From Pterobdella sp. o SKG-2022 (lineage: Eukaryota > Annelida > Clitellata > Hirudinida > Piscicolidae), in the NCBI GenBank assembly GCA_964035795.1, contig OZ038320.1, positions 2,784,896-2,848,895 of the forward strand: DNA of 64,000 bases. The letters run 5' to 3'. Shown one piece after another: positions 25,420 through 37,900 of this stretch; position 1 is the first letter of the stretch, and each line of letters opens with the position of its first letter. Made by a program: the position numbers and the translations under genes. The notes beneath the pieces are model-generated. The model was not told the origin of the DNA. It was given only the letters and a program-made list of their open reading frames with translations, and ran no database searches.

Positions 25420-27900
25420 TTATTCATCACAAACAAACACCTCATCATTGTTAATGGAGCTGATATAGGCATTAAACTTGCTGTGTTCTTTAGAATCGAC
25501 CATCACTGACTGCTCCTTGCTGTAACTGTGTGCAATACAACACATACTAAATTGCGCTACTATCAAATACTCTGTTATGCCCCTATTGATTACTATTTAT
25601 TTCGATAAAACATGAAATAAAATTAATGCAAAAATTAAAAAATCGATACAAAAAAAAAAATAAATAATATAATAAAAAACAAATACATACCATCTATTAT
25701 CGATGTACAGCTTGCCCTCCTCCACAAAAACATCATGTGGCATGGAGCATTGGTTGAATGGAGCGTTGTTGCTGAATCCTCCAGCCATCCCTCCCTGACT
25801 CTTGCTCAGCTTGCTCAGTCTGGCGGTACAAGGAGGTGTTGGTGGCGAGATGGTGGGTTGATTATGTGGTAGCGGGTTGTTGGTCAGGGGCTTATATACT
25901 GGTTCGTAGACTGTTGTCAAAATAAGCAACGAAGATTTTTATGATACCATATGATACCCAAAAATTTCAAATAAAACCACCAACAAAAACACACAAAAAT
26001 AAAACAATACATCGAGCAATACCTGGCTACATCTTCCAATGACTCATGCTCCGTCAGGCCTAGCGATAGTTGCAGTAGTGTCGCAAGCATAAGAGATGAT
26101 GACGTCAAATTATTATGGTGATGTCATATGATTGTGATGGTGACATCATGCGATTCAGATTATGATGACAGTGGTTAAGGAAACGTTATATCTGAAAGCC
26201 TTGCTAATAAAATATTCAAATATTAAAATTGACGCGTTTTCTTCACTATAACTCGTAATACTACTATAGACTCGTTATACTACAAAATAAGATAAGATTA
26301 GAAAAGGGAAAGATGCTGACTATAAAAAAATAATACAGATACTGTTTAGAAAACGAAGTCTCGATGTACTTTGCGTTAATATTATTGAATGTTAATATCC
26401 ATGGTAGCACGAGGATATCTGGTGAGGGCTTATTTCGCTTCTCCGGCAATGGCGGAGGGTCATTAGGTCTCCTTCTTAACTTCCTTGTCGTCACAGGCTT
26501 CACACATGTTGTGTCTGTGTGTGCGTGCGTTTAATGGCGTGTGTGGACGCGTTTAATAATATTTAGTGTAGTGTTTGTATGAGCGTGTGTTATTTTCAGT
26601 GTTTGAAAAAATTCAATAGATTTGTGAAAATAATAATAATAATAATCTTTTGATTTTGTAACATCAGCATTATTTGATATATGTTTTTAATTATATTATT
26701 CACAGAGCATCATGATATATAGACATAATGATATATGCATATTAAGATGAACAACATCAAACCTCCAGTCAGTTCCATCACATGTCTCTCTGCCTCTATC
26801 ACCTGTTATGTGTCAGTTTCTATCGTTGTTGTTGGAATGATGTGATAATGATAATATAAAAAAACATCAACATCCTCATAATTCCATGTGCGTTTTCATG
26901 CTAGCATGAAATCTATCTATATAATAAGAGTACCTGATATGATTTATCTGTATAATATGTATTTATTCCTCTAACCATAGTCAAAGTGTAACGCATGCCA
27001 GGATGGGAACAGAAGTGAAATGATGAATGATGATGATGCATTTAAATAAATAAAATGACTTACTTTAATCAATAAAACCAAAAAGACATTTGACAAAATT
27101 AAACACAATATTGTGAAATAATCAATCAGTGACCTTCTTCTTGTGTTCCAACTCTTTGAGAAGGTTTTCTTTCATCTCAGACTTTTTCTCCTGGTCAATA
27201 TTTGAAGTGAAAAGTTAAATTAGGAAAGACTACAAAAATCTCATTCTCCTGATGAGCTGAAGGTTTTATTTAACAAGATAGAAGTAAACAATGGAAACTT
27301 CATCCTAAACAAATGGAGTATATACAAAAAAATGAGTAGATAGATGACGCGAATCAATAAATAAATAAAAAATAAAACAATGAAAAACTGAATGAATAAA
27401 TGAATGGATTAAGAAATGAATTAACGAATGAGCAAACAGTTTCTAGTATATATATTATAACAGATGACCCACCTCGAACTCCTTGTTGACTTGCTCCTTC
27501 TCCTTGTAGAACTCTTGCTCAAACAAGGAGAGTTGCATGGAAGATATAATGTCATTCATCAGCAGACGATCCTTGGGAAAAAATAATAATAATAAAAAAA
27601 ATAATTTTATAAATAATAATAAGAATAAAAATAGAAATAATAATTTTTATTAGTAGTAAGGTGACTACAAAAACAATGCTGATATTTTGTAACTCAGGTT
27701 AATCAGACCCTATTTAGTATATTGGGGTGCAGATTTGGAAGCATAACATCTAATTATCTATCTAAATATTTATCTATCTATCTATCTATCTATCTATTTA
27801 TCTAACTATTTATCTTTATATATTTATTCATACACCCATCTATCTATCCATTTATTTATCTATCTATCTATCTATTTATCTATCTACCTATCTATTTATC

Positions 27901-27943
<43 letters not shown>

Positions 27944-29297
27944 TCATCTATCTATCTATCTCTTTATCTATCTATCTATCTATCTATTTATCTATTTATC
28001 TATCTATATAAGTATTTATCTATCTATATAACTATTTATCTATCTACCTATCTATCTATTTATCTATCTATCTATCCATTTATCTATCTATCTATCTAAC
28101 TATTTATCTTTATATATTTATTCATACACCTCTATGCCTATCTTTCTATAGCTATCTATTAATCTATATATCTATATTTATCATACTATCTTAAACTTAT
28201 CTACCTATCCCTACACCACAGACAACCTGGTATTGTTGCTCGAGTCCCTTGAGTTTCTTGAGGTAGACAGGTAGAGTGCCTTCCTTCAACTGTTGCATTT
28301 GTCTGCGATAGTACTTGAGCTGGTCATGGTAGACTCTGTGATGGCGGTTGTTAGCATTTTTACTAAGTTATAAAATTTTTGTCTTTATTGATAGCATCAC
28401 CATTATGATAGACTAACAGCTTCAATGTAATCATCATTATTATCACTATTACTGTCATCATGATCCCCACCATTATCAATATCATAATCATCTTCACCAT
28501 CAAATCGTTTAATGTAATCAACGACCATTGTGTTTGTGTACAAAATTATCTCATGTAGTAAATAACTAGTTAATTATAATAAATTATAAGAATGATTAAT
28601 AAGTTGATATTACAATACATAAAATGTCTTCAATGATTTATAACAATTTGCTGAAGTATTATAGCCACCAAACAACTCACTGGTCCTTGACTCCCATGAA
28701 TTCTTCTTCCTTCTTTTCTGCCTCAGTTTCACTGGCATCTTCAGTGTCTGAAATGCATGTTCACAATCAGATTTAATCAATTGAGCAGATGAAATCCCAA
28801 TTTGAGACAGACTAATGTTTGATTTGCTCATGTTTTTAAGGATAACTAGTTTGTGTAACTTTTGAAAATAACAAGATAAATGAATTAAATTCATCTTCAC
28901 GTTTAAGAGAACAGTGGAAATTTGAATTCATGAGACAGCAATGGTAAAATTCTAAAAAGTTGCTTAAACCAGGCAATTTTTAGTTTCGGTAAATTTATTA
29001 CCATTGAAAAGTACGCGCGACGATGTGAACCGACATTCTAAAAATAATATTTCAACTGTAAAAACTTATGAAATTTTAATTAAATTTCGTTTTTTATGAA
29101 GTTTAAGTAATTGGCATCGAAAATTCTTATTAATACTTATATGCCTGAAACTCTATGGGGAAGAAATGCTGTTTAGCTTTCTCAACACAATGTTTTGATG
29201 ATTCAAACTTTAGAAAATGTCAACCTTCATCGGAATCTCTCCTGAATTCGTAATCTTTTGTTTCTGCGTCATTTTCGCCATCAGAGTTGTAAGACAT
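25420..29297 (-). CDS. SUDS3: SDS3/SUDS3, Sin3-HDAC corepressor subunit
   Basis: Sds3-family scaffold subunit of the nuclear Sin3 histone-deacetylase corepressor. Ten exons: 29297-29225, 28747-28681, 28335-28227, 27571-27473, 27190-27134, 26802-26763, 26514-26419, 26074-26023, 25819-25691, 25525-25420; 828 bases, 275 residues. Order: acidic N-terminus with [13 protein letters not shown], coiled coil ([53 protein letters not shown]), ERHVMELTG, family signature [40 protein letters not shown], then [10 protein letters not shown]. The 26418-26075 intron starts ATATCCTC and ends TAC, a U12-type AT-AC pattern; no GT-AG pair restores the frame there. The C-terminus ends [11 protein letters not shown], about 25 residues shorter than vertebrate SUDS3, and a family Trp after DNR is read as Cys across the last junction. 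BRMS1-like proteins share the fold, but the [10 protein letters not shown] motif favours SUDS3. Confidence 0.93.
27751..28175. repeat. Long TCTA/TTTA tetranucleotide array
   Basis: About 420 bases of (TCTA)n with TTTA and CCTA variants, containing a partial internal duplication (the block ATTTATCTTTATATATTTATTCATACACC recurs). It sits in the SUDS3 intron between exons 3 and 4. Confidence 0.92.
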
Positions 29298-29631
29298 TTT
29301 GAAAGCGCTAAAACTTAAATCTACTTTTCAAAGAATTTACTTTTAGTATGAAGAGTCAAAATAATATTTTTTTAATGCCACTTTTACTCAAACGGTTTTT
29401 TTTTAAATTATATATAAAACTAATGCATATCCTTATATTTTTTTCACAATTTATTTTTTTTTTAATTAATTTAGTTCCATATTAATATTGTTTTTACTCA
29501 TCACTTTAAATTAAATGTTCAAATTATAATAAATAAATTTCCAAAAAATATTAAAATTTTTTTAAAAACCAATTTCATTTGTTGTATAATTTTTTTTGTA
29601 ATGTTTATTCTTTAATCCTTATTTCTAACTA

Positions 29632-29703
29632 GGTCCCGTGGTGTAACGGTTAGCACTCAAGACTCTGAATCTTGCGATCCGAGTTCAAATCTCGGCGGGA
29701 CCT
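29632..29703 (+). tRNA. tRNA-Gln (anticodon CTG)
   Basis: 72 bases including discriminator T. Acceptor stem GGTCCCG pairs with CGGGACC. The D-arm/A box contains GTGTAACGGTTAGCA. Anticodon stem CAAGA/TCTTG encloses loop CTCTGAA, anticodon CTG. The T arm/B box is GAGTTCAAATCTC. No intron. A T-run for Pol III termination follows near 29707. It lies between the heads and tails of two minus-strand genes. Confidence 0.95.
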
Positions 29704-29797
29704 AAGGTTTTGCTTACTTTTTGGTGAAAAAACAATTTTATTTATATACTACAACCATATATATTTTTTATCCAAAAAAAAAATAAATTAAAAAAAT

Positions 29798-32700
29798 TCA
29801 GAATTTAGAAATTATTTCACAAAATTCATCTTCAATCTTCTTTATTTTCTTCTTCATAGAATCCTTCAGTCCATATTCTATCGGATTTGAATTTATTTCA
29901 TCGATAATAACATGAATTGAGATATTTTTAAAAATATTTGAAACTTCAGAAATAAATGAATAAATAATGAATTTACAAAAAAACAACAATAAAACGATCA
30001 AATAACATCTCGATCCCAACAAAAACAGTCCATAAAATTTAGTATCAAACCTGACTTTCCATGCTTGTCAAGTTTCAGTCTGCAAAATATTTCAGAAACG
30101 GCATGACTCTTAACAGTCGTAGCCTTCACAGCTGTGATCCATACAGCACTTTTTGGGATACTCCTCGAAAACCCATACTTGGTTTTCTTCATCTTTCCTT
30201 TACAATACTTGTTTTTTTTCTTTTTCTTCTTTATACCGGTTGAATTACCAGATGTAGGTGTGTAGTCCAATAGGGTACCGTTAAAAAATTCGTATTTGGT
30301 TGTGTACAAGCTATAAGGCATGACCGCCATATTTCCGAAGTTAATAGAAGAGTTTTCAGCTAAGTCAAGCACTATTTCATTTTTTGAACCTTCTTTCGTT
30401 GTGCTAATCAACCTTTCGGATGTGCTCATCATTACTGTTGAAGATTTCTCTTCTGTTTGTTGAAAATTGTTTTCGGTTGTTTTACTAGAACTTGGAAAAC
30501 TGTTGTTGAAACTTTCAAGTTCTTGGCTAGTGTCTCTTTTATCGGTAGCTTTTATACTCACATTTTCTGTATAATCATTTTCAGTATTTTCTCCTTCGTC
30601 ATCATTCTTCTCTTCATAATCATTGCTCTCATCCTTGTTTTCTTCATCATCATCATTTCCATCATTCTCTGCATCTTCATCATCACCACTGCCATTTTTT
30701 TTATTCTCTTCATCTTCATCGCCACTATCGATATCACTACCTTCATCATCAAGTGATGACATAGTTGGTCTGCTTTCATAAACTTCTTCATCTTCCGGTT
30801 TATCTTCATCAGAGTATCTCAACACCATAACGTGCGCAACTTGTTTTGTTCCATTATCTAATTTCAAATCCAATGTACTTTCAGTAATCAAATTTTTTAA
30901 TTGTATTTCTTGACTGTATTTGAAGCCATATCCCCTCTTATTAACCCCATACTTCGATGTCTCATCTCTTTCTACACCTCTCTTCACCAAATAACGATTA
31001 GAACTCAAACTTCCAAATGACGTACTCAGCGAATCTGGTTTTGATGTTGGTGGAACTTTTCCACCAACATCTTTGTAGTTGTTTGAAGCCCCTACAACTA
31101 CTTGCGACCAGGTGGAATCGTCATACTCCGTAGAGAACCAGTCTGTCAGAAAGGTGGTTTCAAAATTTAATCATGCTTCGATACTTTTTCATAAAAATAA
31201 TTAAATAAAAACTATTTGCTTTAAAGTAAGAATGAAACGTAATGGTTTATAAGTATGTTGAGCCGCGAAACCTTTGGTTCAACAATTAGTCCCCATCGTT
31301 GGAAAGCTCCGTGGTTCAATTAACTTATCAACCTATGCGTTTCATTACATCTACTATTTTGAAGCGACTGCGTCAATACCATTGATTGTCAAATAAGAAC
31401 CACCACCTAGATCAACATAAGGACCATTTGTGCAGCGCCACCTTTTGTCAGATTTATAAAACCCTTCTTTATCTCCAGCTAAAAAAGCCGGTAGTTTCTT
31501 CGATTCTATAGCAACTACGTGAACAGCTAAAAGTGAAACATTTGTGGGAAGGATGTAGTGGGTGGTTGGAACCTCATCTTTGGGGGTGGGGGATGGTTTG
31601 TCGAATATCCGGTTAATTCTTCTTCCATCTATAAAGACTGAGAAGTCTTGGTGAGCTGTGATGTAGAAGTCTGGAAGAAAGTAAAAGAATTTTATTTTTT
31701 TTCAAGATTAATTAATTATTTATAAATATTGGAAAGTTTCATTAATAAAAATTTTAAACATCACAGTAGTTGCGTTTTTTGTTCTATAATTTTAGACTTG
31801 TTTTGCGTTAGCTATATAATTGTCTTCAATGTGTTTATATCTTGAAAACTGAATTTCTAAAATTCCTATATAAAAGTTATACCAAAAAAAGGTTACGTTT
31901 ATCAAAATCAGGGTTTCTGAATAGCTTTTCTTTATAACTAAAATCGTCTTTCTCCATGAAATTTTTTATACTCCTTTTAATGTTAGGCTGTCCCCTGTTT
32001 TCACCAGCCTCAACAAAATCAGGAAGACCGCGTGTTTTGCCAAGTAGTGTGTTGGTTTCAATTGTGGTACCGGTAGTGTTTTGAGTGTTGGTGGTTTGTG
32101 GATTTGGGGTCATTTTTGTATCTGCGTTTACTTCGTTAGAGTATCTTTGTTTTTCTTCATTTGATGTGTTTTTATTCAAATTTTGTATTTCTTTCATATG
32201 CGTGTTCTTTTCGTTGTCGTTTATGTCTTCATTTTCTTTGGACCCTTTGAAAGAAGAAAATAATGAAATCAATCTAAAATCACAACTTGTATAAATCTAT
32301 TAAATTTAGCTTTTTTACCGTCAAAAAAATTAAAACAATCAACACAAGCATTTTCATGCCCATAGAAACCGTAAGTGTTGAATTATAAGAATTTTATAAA
32401 AAGAGAAAGACAAAATTCAGATGATAAAAACATGATGCGTATTAAGAAAGCAAAATCAGCTTTTGATTTCGTTCAATCCTGAAACTGATTTCAATGTTTT
32501 TCAACTCAAATGTTTGATTTTAATAAGCAACAATAAAAACTGCATTATTACTCAATCTCAGTTGACAGTGTATATTTAGGTTGTTCTGGTTAGCAGACCA
32601 GATCCATCTTGCTGTAGTGTTTGTTAGGATCTCATTTATTGTCATGTTATACATTTGTTTGTTTTTCGCCTCCTCAGACCGATTGGGCACAAAAGACTCA

Positions 32701-34929
32701 AGGTTGTGTATGGTTGCTGGGAATAAGTTGAAGCCGGGTATGTAGACAGACTTGGGTGATGAAGATTATTGTCAAGTTAAACAAAATGAAAGTAGAATTA
32801 GTGTTATAAAAGTTATAACTGAAAATTACCAATACATTTGGCTTGAAGGTATTAATACTGATAAATATGTTAACACTATTATATGTTTACGAAATTAAAA
32901 CTAATTTCAAATAAATTTCAAGTATAAACTGGTGAACTTTAAAATTAGGTTTGTTGAAAGATCATTATGTGAAATGTATGTATAAACTTAATAAAAAAAA
33001 AACTGGTTGAAAGCTTGTTAATACGCAGTGCTTTTGAATTACTGTGAAACCATCCCAATGTTGAGAAAGGGTAAACATATATACAGCAACAAATACTTTG
33101 TGTTTGTTGACCTTATATATACAGTAAATCGAGAAGCTTTGTACATTAATAATCTTATAAACCATTTCATTTTATCATGTTGATTTTACACTAGCCAAAC
33201 CAGTATATTTAGAAGCATGAATAAATTTTATTGAAATACAAAGTTTTTCGTTAACTAAGTAAAATTTTAAAGTATATTTTGTATAAAATTTATTTGTGTT
33301 TCTGAATAAACTCGTTTTGTCATGTTGTTTGTGAGCTTATAGTCAAGCTAGTATGTTTGAATGATTCTATGTTATGATTCAATTTTAAATTTTACACCTC
33401 ATCATCATACTCGGTCTTCAAAGATTTCCCACAGTGCCATCTGTCGTCAGAATTTAAAACTCCGTCGGGAGAGTACATCAGTAAGCCGGGCTAAGGCATT
33501 TATAGGTATTAACACTTTTTAATAATTTTTTATTTAATTGAATTAAATTAAGTTAATTAATTTAATGTGATGAAGATAAAAGAATTTTTATATTTAACTA
33601 AGATTACTATGATTTAAACCGAAAAATTTTATTAACTAAATAATAGAAGATAATAATGGAAAAATTTTTGTAAGTTGATCTTACATTTCCAAGTATACCA
33701 ACTTAAAGAGATTACTTTTCTAATAAAAATGTTTGGTTTAAATTGTTTTTGTATCAGAATAATTTAATTATTAATAATCATGTTCAGTATGTGAATAAAA
33801 AGTAGTAACCTTGCTTTTAATGTCGAGCTCTGTGAAATCTGCCTCAACTTCGATAAGCTTGAAATTAAATGATAATTTGATCAGCATGAGACCCTAAAAA
33901 TGGTTAAACTGCCCAAAATTAACTCTAAAATATAAAAAGAATCAATGAATGAATTAACGGTATAATAATTTTTTGAATTATTAGCGTCAAGAATGTGTAT
34001 AAAAATAACGATTGCTTTTGATAGATGAATCAGATAAACACAACTTTAAATTTGTTAAGACATGAAGCTTTTGGATTTGTTTTCGATATTCTCATATGGT
34101 AACTAATTATTAGTTATTCTGATTATTAATCATTATTATAGTTAATAATAATAACAATATTATTATTACTATAATAATAATAAGAATAGTGGCCGTAACA
34201 GTTGACTGTAGGTATTTTTTGTTAGAACTTTTAACTAAATTCAAGAGAAATTTTTAACGGAAATAGGTTGAAAAGTTTTGAAAAAATACAGTTTTTCTTT
34301 TATTAAAAAAATTCAACTACAAAAAAATATTTTTAAAAGTTGTTGCTTCAAGAAGATTCTTCGAACATCAAGAAAACACTGAAAACTCTGAAATACAATT
34401 ATCAGAAAGCGATTTGAAAAAAACAGATTTGCAAAGTTGAAAATAAAATCTGAAATCATTCAATAGGATATTTCAAGTTTTTAAATCTTCCCGAAAAGAT
34501 AAAAATTGGCCACTGACCAAACGGCCATGTTTGACCATAGAGAAGAAAATTGACAAGCAAAGAAATTAATTAAAATTGAATAATTAGATAAATAAATAAA
34601 TAAAAATTAATTAATTAAAAATAATTTTAAAACACAATGATGGAAAAATTTGGTTTAAATAAAATAGTAAATGAAAAGAAATATCACATACCGATGATAG
34701 AGAACATAACGAAAGTTGGGGCTTAGAGACTTCTAATATTATTGGTAATGAAAATGATGATACAGCAATGTATGGTAATATGTTGGCTTGTGATGGAAAA
34801 AGTGTTAATAATGATGTTGGGGATACAAAAAATATGAATACTTATAAAATAAGTTATGAAAGAAGTATCGAGAGAGCTGGCAATAGCAGGAAAAAGACCG
34901 ACGATTTTAAGCAATATAAATCAAAAAGA

Positions 34930-34960
<31 letters not shown>

Positions 34961-37900
34961 GAAAAAAAAAAGAGAAAAACAGTCACTAGATCTTATGATA
35001 ATGAAAACATTTCCTGCATTGTCCTTCCCGCGGTCGAACAAGGGACGCGCCCCTCAGCGAGTGACCAGGCTGAGAGCGAAAAATATGCTACTAGGTCTAA
35101 CTCTTCTCAAAATTACAGCCCATACGAACACTAAAGCGGTATTATTCCAAAATCTGGCTCTATGGGTTCAACACAAAATCAAAAACAAAAGAGAAATAAA
35201 TGGAAAAGAGAAGAGTATGTGGAAGTTATATATTGTTATTATTATGCTTTAGAAAAGCCTGGATGAAATAACACTAATGATTCATATACAAAATGGTGTT
35301 CACGAAATACAATGAGCGATAAGTTTGATAAACTAAATGCTAACAAGTAAGCAAATCAAAGAAGATATATCATTCGAAATAAGAAGCTAACAGATATTGA
35401 AATAAAAGAGCAGATATAGATACAGAAAATAAAAATAAGGATATTAAAAAAAAGGCAGTAGCAAACGCTGATTTAACTGACACCAAATCTGACATGAAGG
35501 TAAAAGATTGGGAAAAAATGTGTGAGGTTGAAAATGAGGTGAAAGAAAAAACTAGTCTGGGCAATATAAAGTTTAATGGGGGGAAAAATCTAATGAATAA
35601 TGTTGAAGTTGGCAATATTAGAAGTGGTAGTGAAAAGTTAAAGGTGACATGCACTATAAAGAATTTTGATGAAGTTTGTGATAGTGAAGAAGAGAAAAAA
35701 AGAAAAACTAACGATTGTAGCAATATGGGTTTTAATGGAGAAATGGTACCAAGTAATGTTAAGGTGGACAGCAATACGGTTAATGACGAAAACGTAGAGG
35801 TAACACTCAATTTTAGGGGTTGTGATATGGTATGTAATGTTGAAGAAAAGATAATGAACAAAACTAACTTTGGCGGTAATATAGGTGGGGGCGAAGAAAA
35901 TGTAATAAATAACGTTAATCTGTGGTAATATAAAAGATGATGAAGAAACTGAAAGTAGTTATAATGAAATCTTTTTATTGAAAGAAGAAATAATAGAAGA
36001 ATTATCCATTGTTGAAAATATTCCTATAGCTGATAGAGAACCCTTAATGAAAATCAACCAAACCAATAAATTTAGGAAGCTATTTATCATAGGAAATGAA
36101 GCCGTGAAACAAATATGCGAAGTTGTAAACCCTGATTTAACCGAATTGAATCAACTTATATACTATACCTCTAAAATACTTCAACATAAATGTGGAATTA
36201 AATCTAGAATGAGAAAAAATATCACAACAAAAAAACCATCAAAATCTAGATGGCAAATGAAAATCGGAAATGAAATTGGAAATTTAAGAAAAGAAATATA
36301 TATTCTTGATGAACTACGGAATGGGAAACTTAAAACCAAAAGGAATTATCAAAAAGTACCACCTAAAGAAGGAACATCAAATCTCTACTAGCAAAGAAGA
36401 GTTAAAACAAAAATTACAATGTAAAGCTCAAAGACTGCGTCGTTTCATTAAAAGGAATAATTTTTATAGACAAAACAAAATATTTGAAACTGATGCAAAA
36501 AAGTTCAATCCCGAAATTGGAAAAAAATATTGTACGTGTAGATAAAATACGACCAGAAAACCAAGTCAAAAAATTTTGGAAAAATACTTGGGGCAATGAA
36601 AAAAATCATAAAGAAAATGCAAGATGGATTAATGACTTCAAAGATACTAACAGTAATATCTCTGAACAAAGTTGGAATGAAATAAGCTTAAATGAGATCA
36701 CGAAGACATTAAATAAATCCCATAAGTGGAAATCTCCTGGAATAGACCAAGTTCCTAATTTCTGGTTAAATATCTTACACTCGATACATTTCAGACTGGC
36801 TTCGAATTTTAACGAAATTTTGAACAGACCGTACTTAACGCCAGATTGGATTTGCCAAGGTACTACATACTTACTTGCCAAAACAAATGATACTGACCAT
36901 CCAAAAAACTATCGTCCAATTACGTGTCTTTCAACAACATACAGGCTTTTAACTTCGATACTATCAGAAAGAACCTACAAACACACGGAAGAACATAACC
37001 TCTTCCCGATAGAACAAAAAGGATGCAGAAAAGGGTCTTATGGTTGTAAAGACCAACTTCTCATAAATAAAATGGTTTTAGAGAATACAAAAGCAAAGCA
37101 TCGTAACTTAAGCACAGCATGAATTGATTATAAAAAAGCGTTTGACAGCATGTCTCATACATGAATAATAAATTGTCTTGAAATATTCAAATTATCACCC
37201 ATTTTCATCAACTTCATCAAAACTACAATAAAATTATGGAATACAAATCTTTTTCTTCCTCACTCTAATGCCATCTTTTCTTTCTTTGGTTTAAAAATAA
37301 AATGCGGTATCTTTCAGGGCGATTCTTTATCTCCACTTCTTTTTTGTATGGCAATCATACCTTTATCAAAACTCGAACGAAACCAGGTATGGTTATAAGA
37401 TAAGAGGAAAAAATATAAACCATCTGTTCTATATGGATGACCTAAAAATTTTTGCTTCAAATGATGGAGAGCTAGAAGGAATGCTAAAAACCGTCAAGAA
37501 GTTCAGTGACGATATCGGTATGGAGTTTGGTCTCAATAAATGTGCTAAAGCTTCGTTCAAAAAAGGAAAACTATCTTATACTTTAGGAATAAAACTCAAT
37601 GATGGAACTATTATTAGAGAGTTAGAGCAAGAAGAAGTATATAAATATCTTGGAGTAAACGAAGGAAGTGAAATAAAACACGCAATGATGAAAGAGAAAC
37701 TAAGAAAGGAATGTATCAGAAGAGTAAGAATCATTAGAAAGACAGAATTGAATTCAACAAACCGAATAAACGCAATAAATACAATAGCAGTACCCGTAAT
37801 ATCTTATAGTTTAACATAATTAACTGGAATTTAAATGAAATAAAAAGAATAGACACTAAAATTTGGAAACAATTAACTTGTCACAGAATGCATCATCCAA

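Noticed and set aside
27751..28175. Regular repeated units considered as a CRISPR array
   Set aside because: Simple TCTA tetranucleotide tandem in a eukaryotic intron; no spacers.
30457..30756. Plus-strand 99-codon Ile/Phe-rich frame
   Set aside because: Antisense of the acidic insertion in the modular secreted protein.
35370..35861. Minus-strand Ser/Phe/Leu-rich frame
   Set aside because: Shadow of the LINE 5' ORF on the plus strand.
37120..37164. TGA at Trp positions considered as a variant genetic code
   Set aside because: All host genes here (for example NUP160 and SYAP1) use TGG for Trp and the LINE has other stops and frame changes, so decay is simpler.
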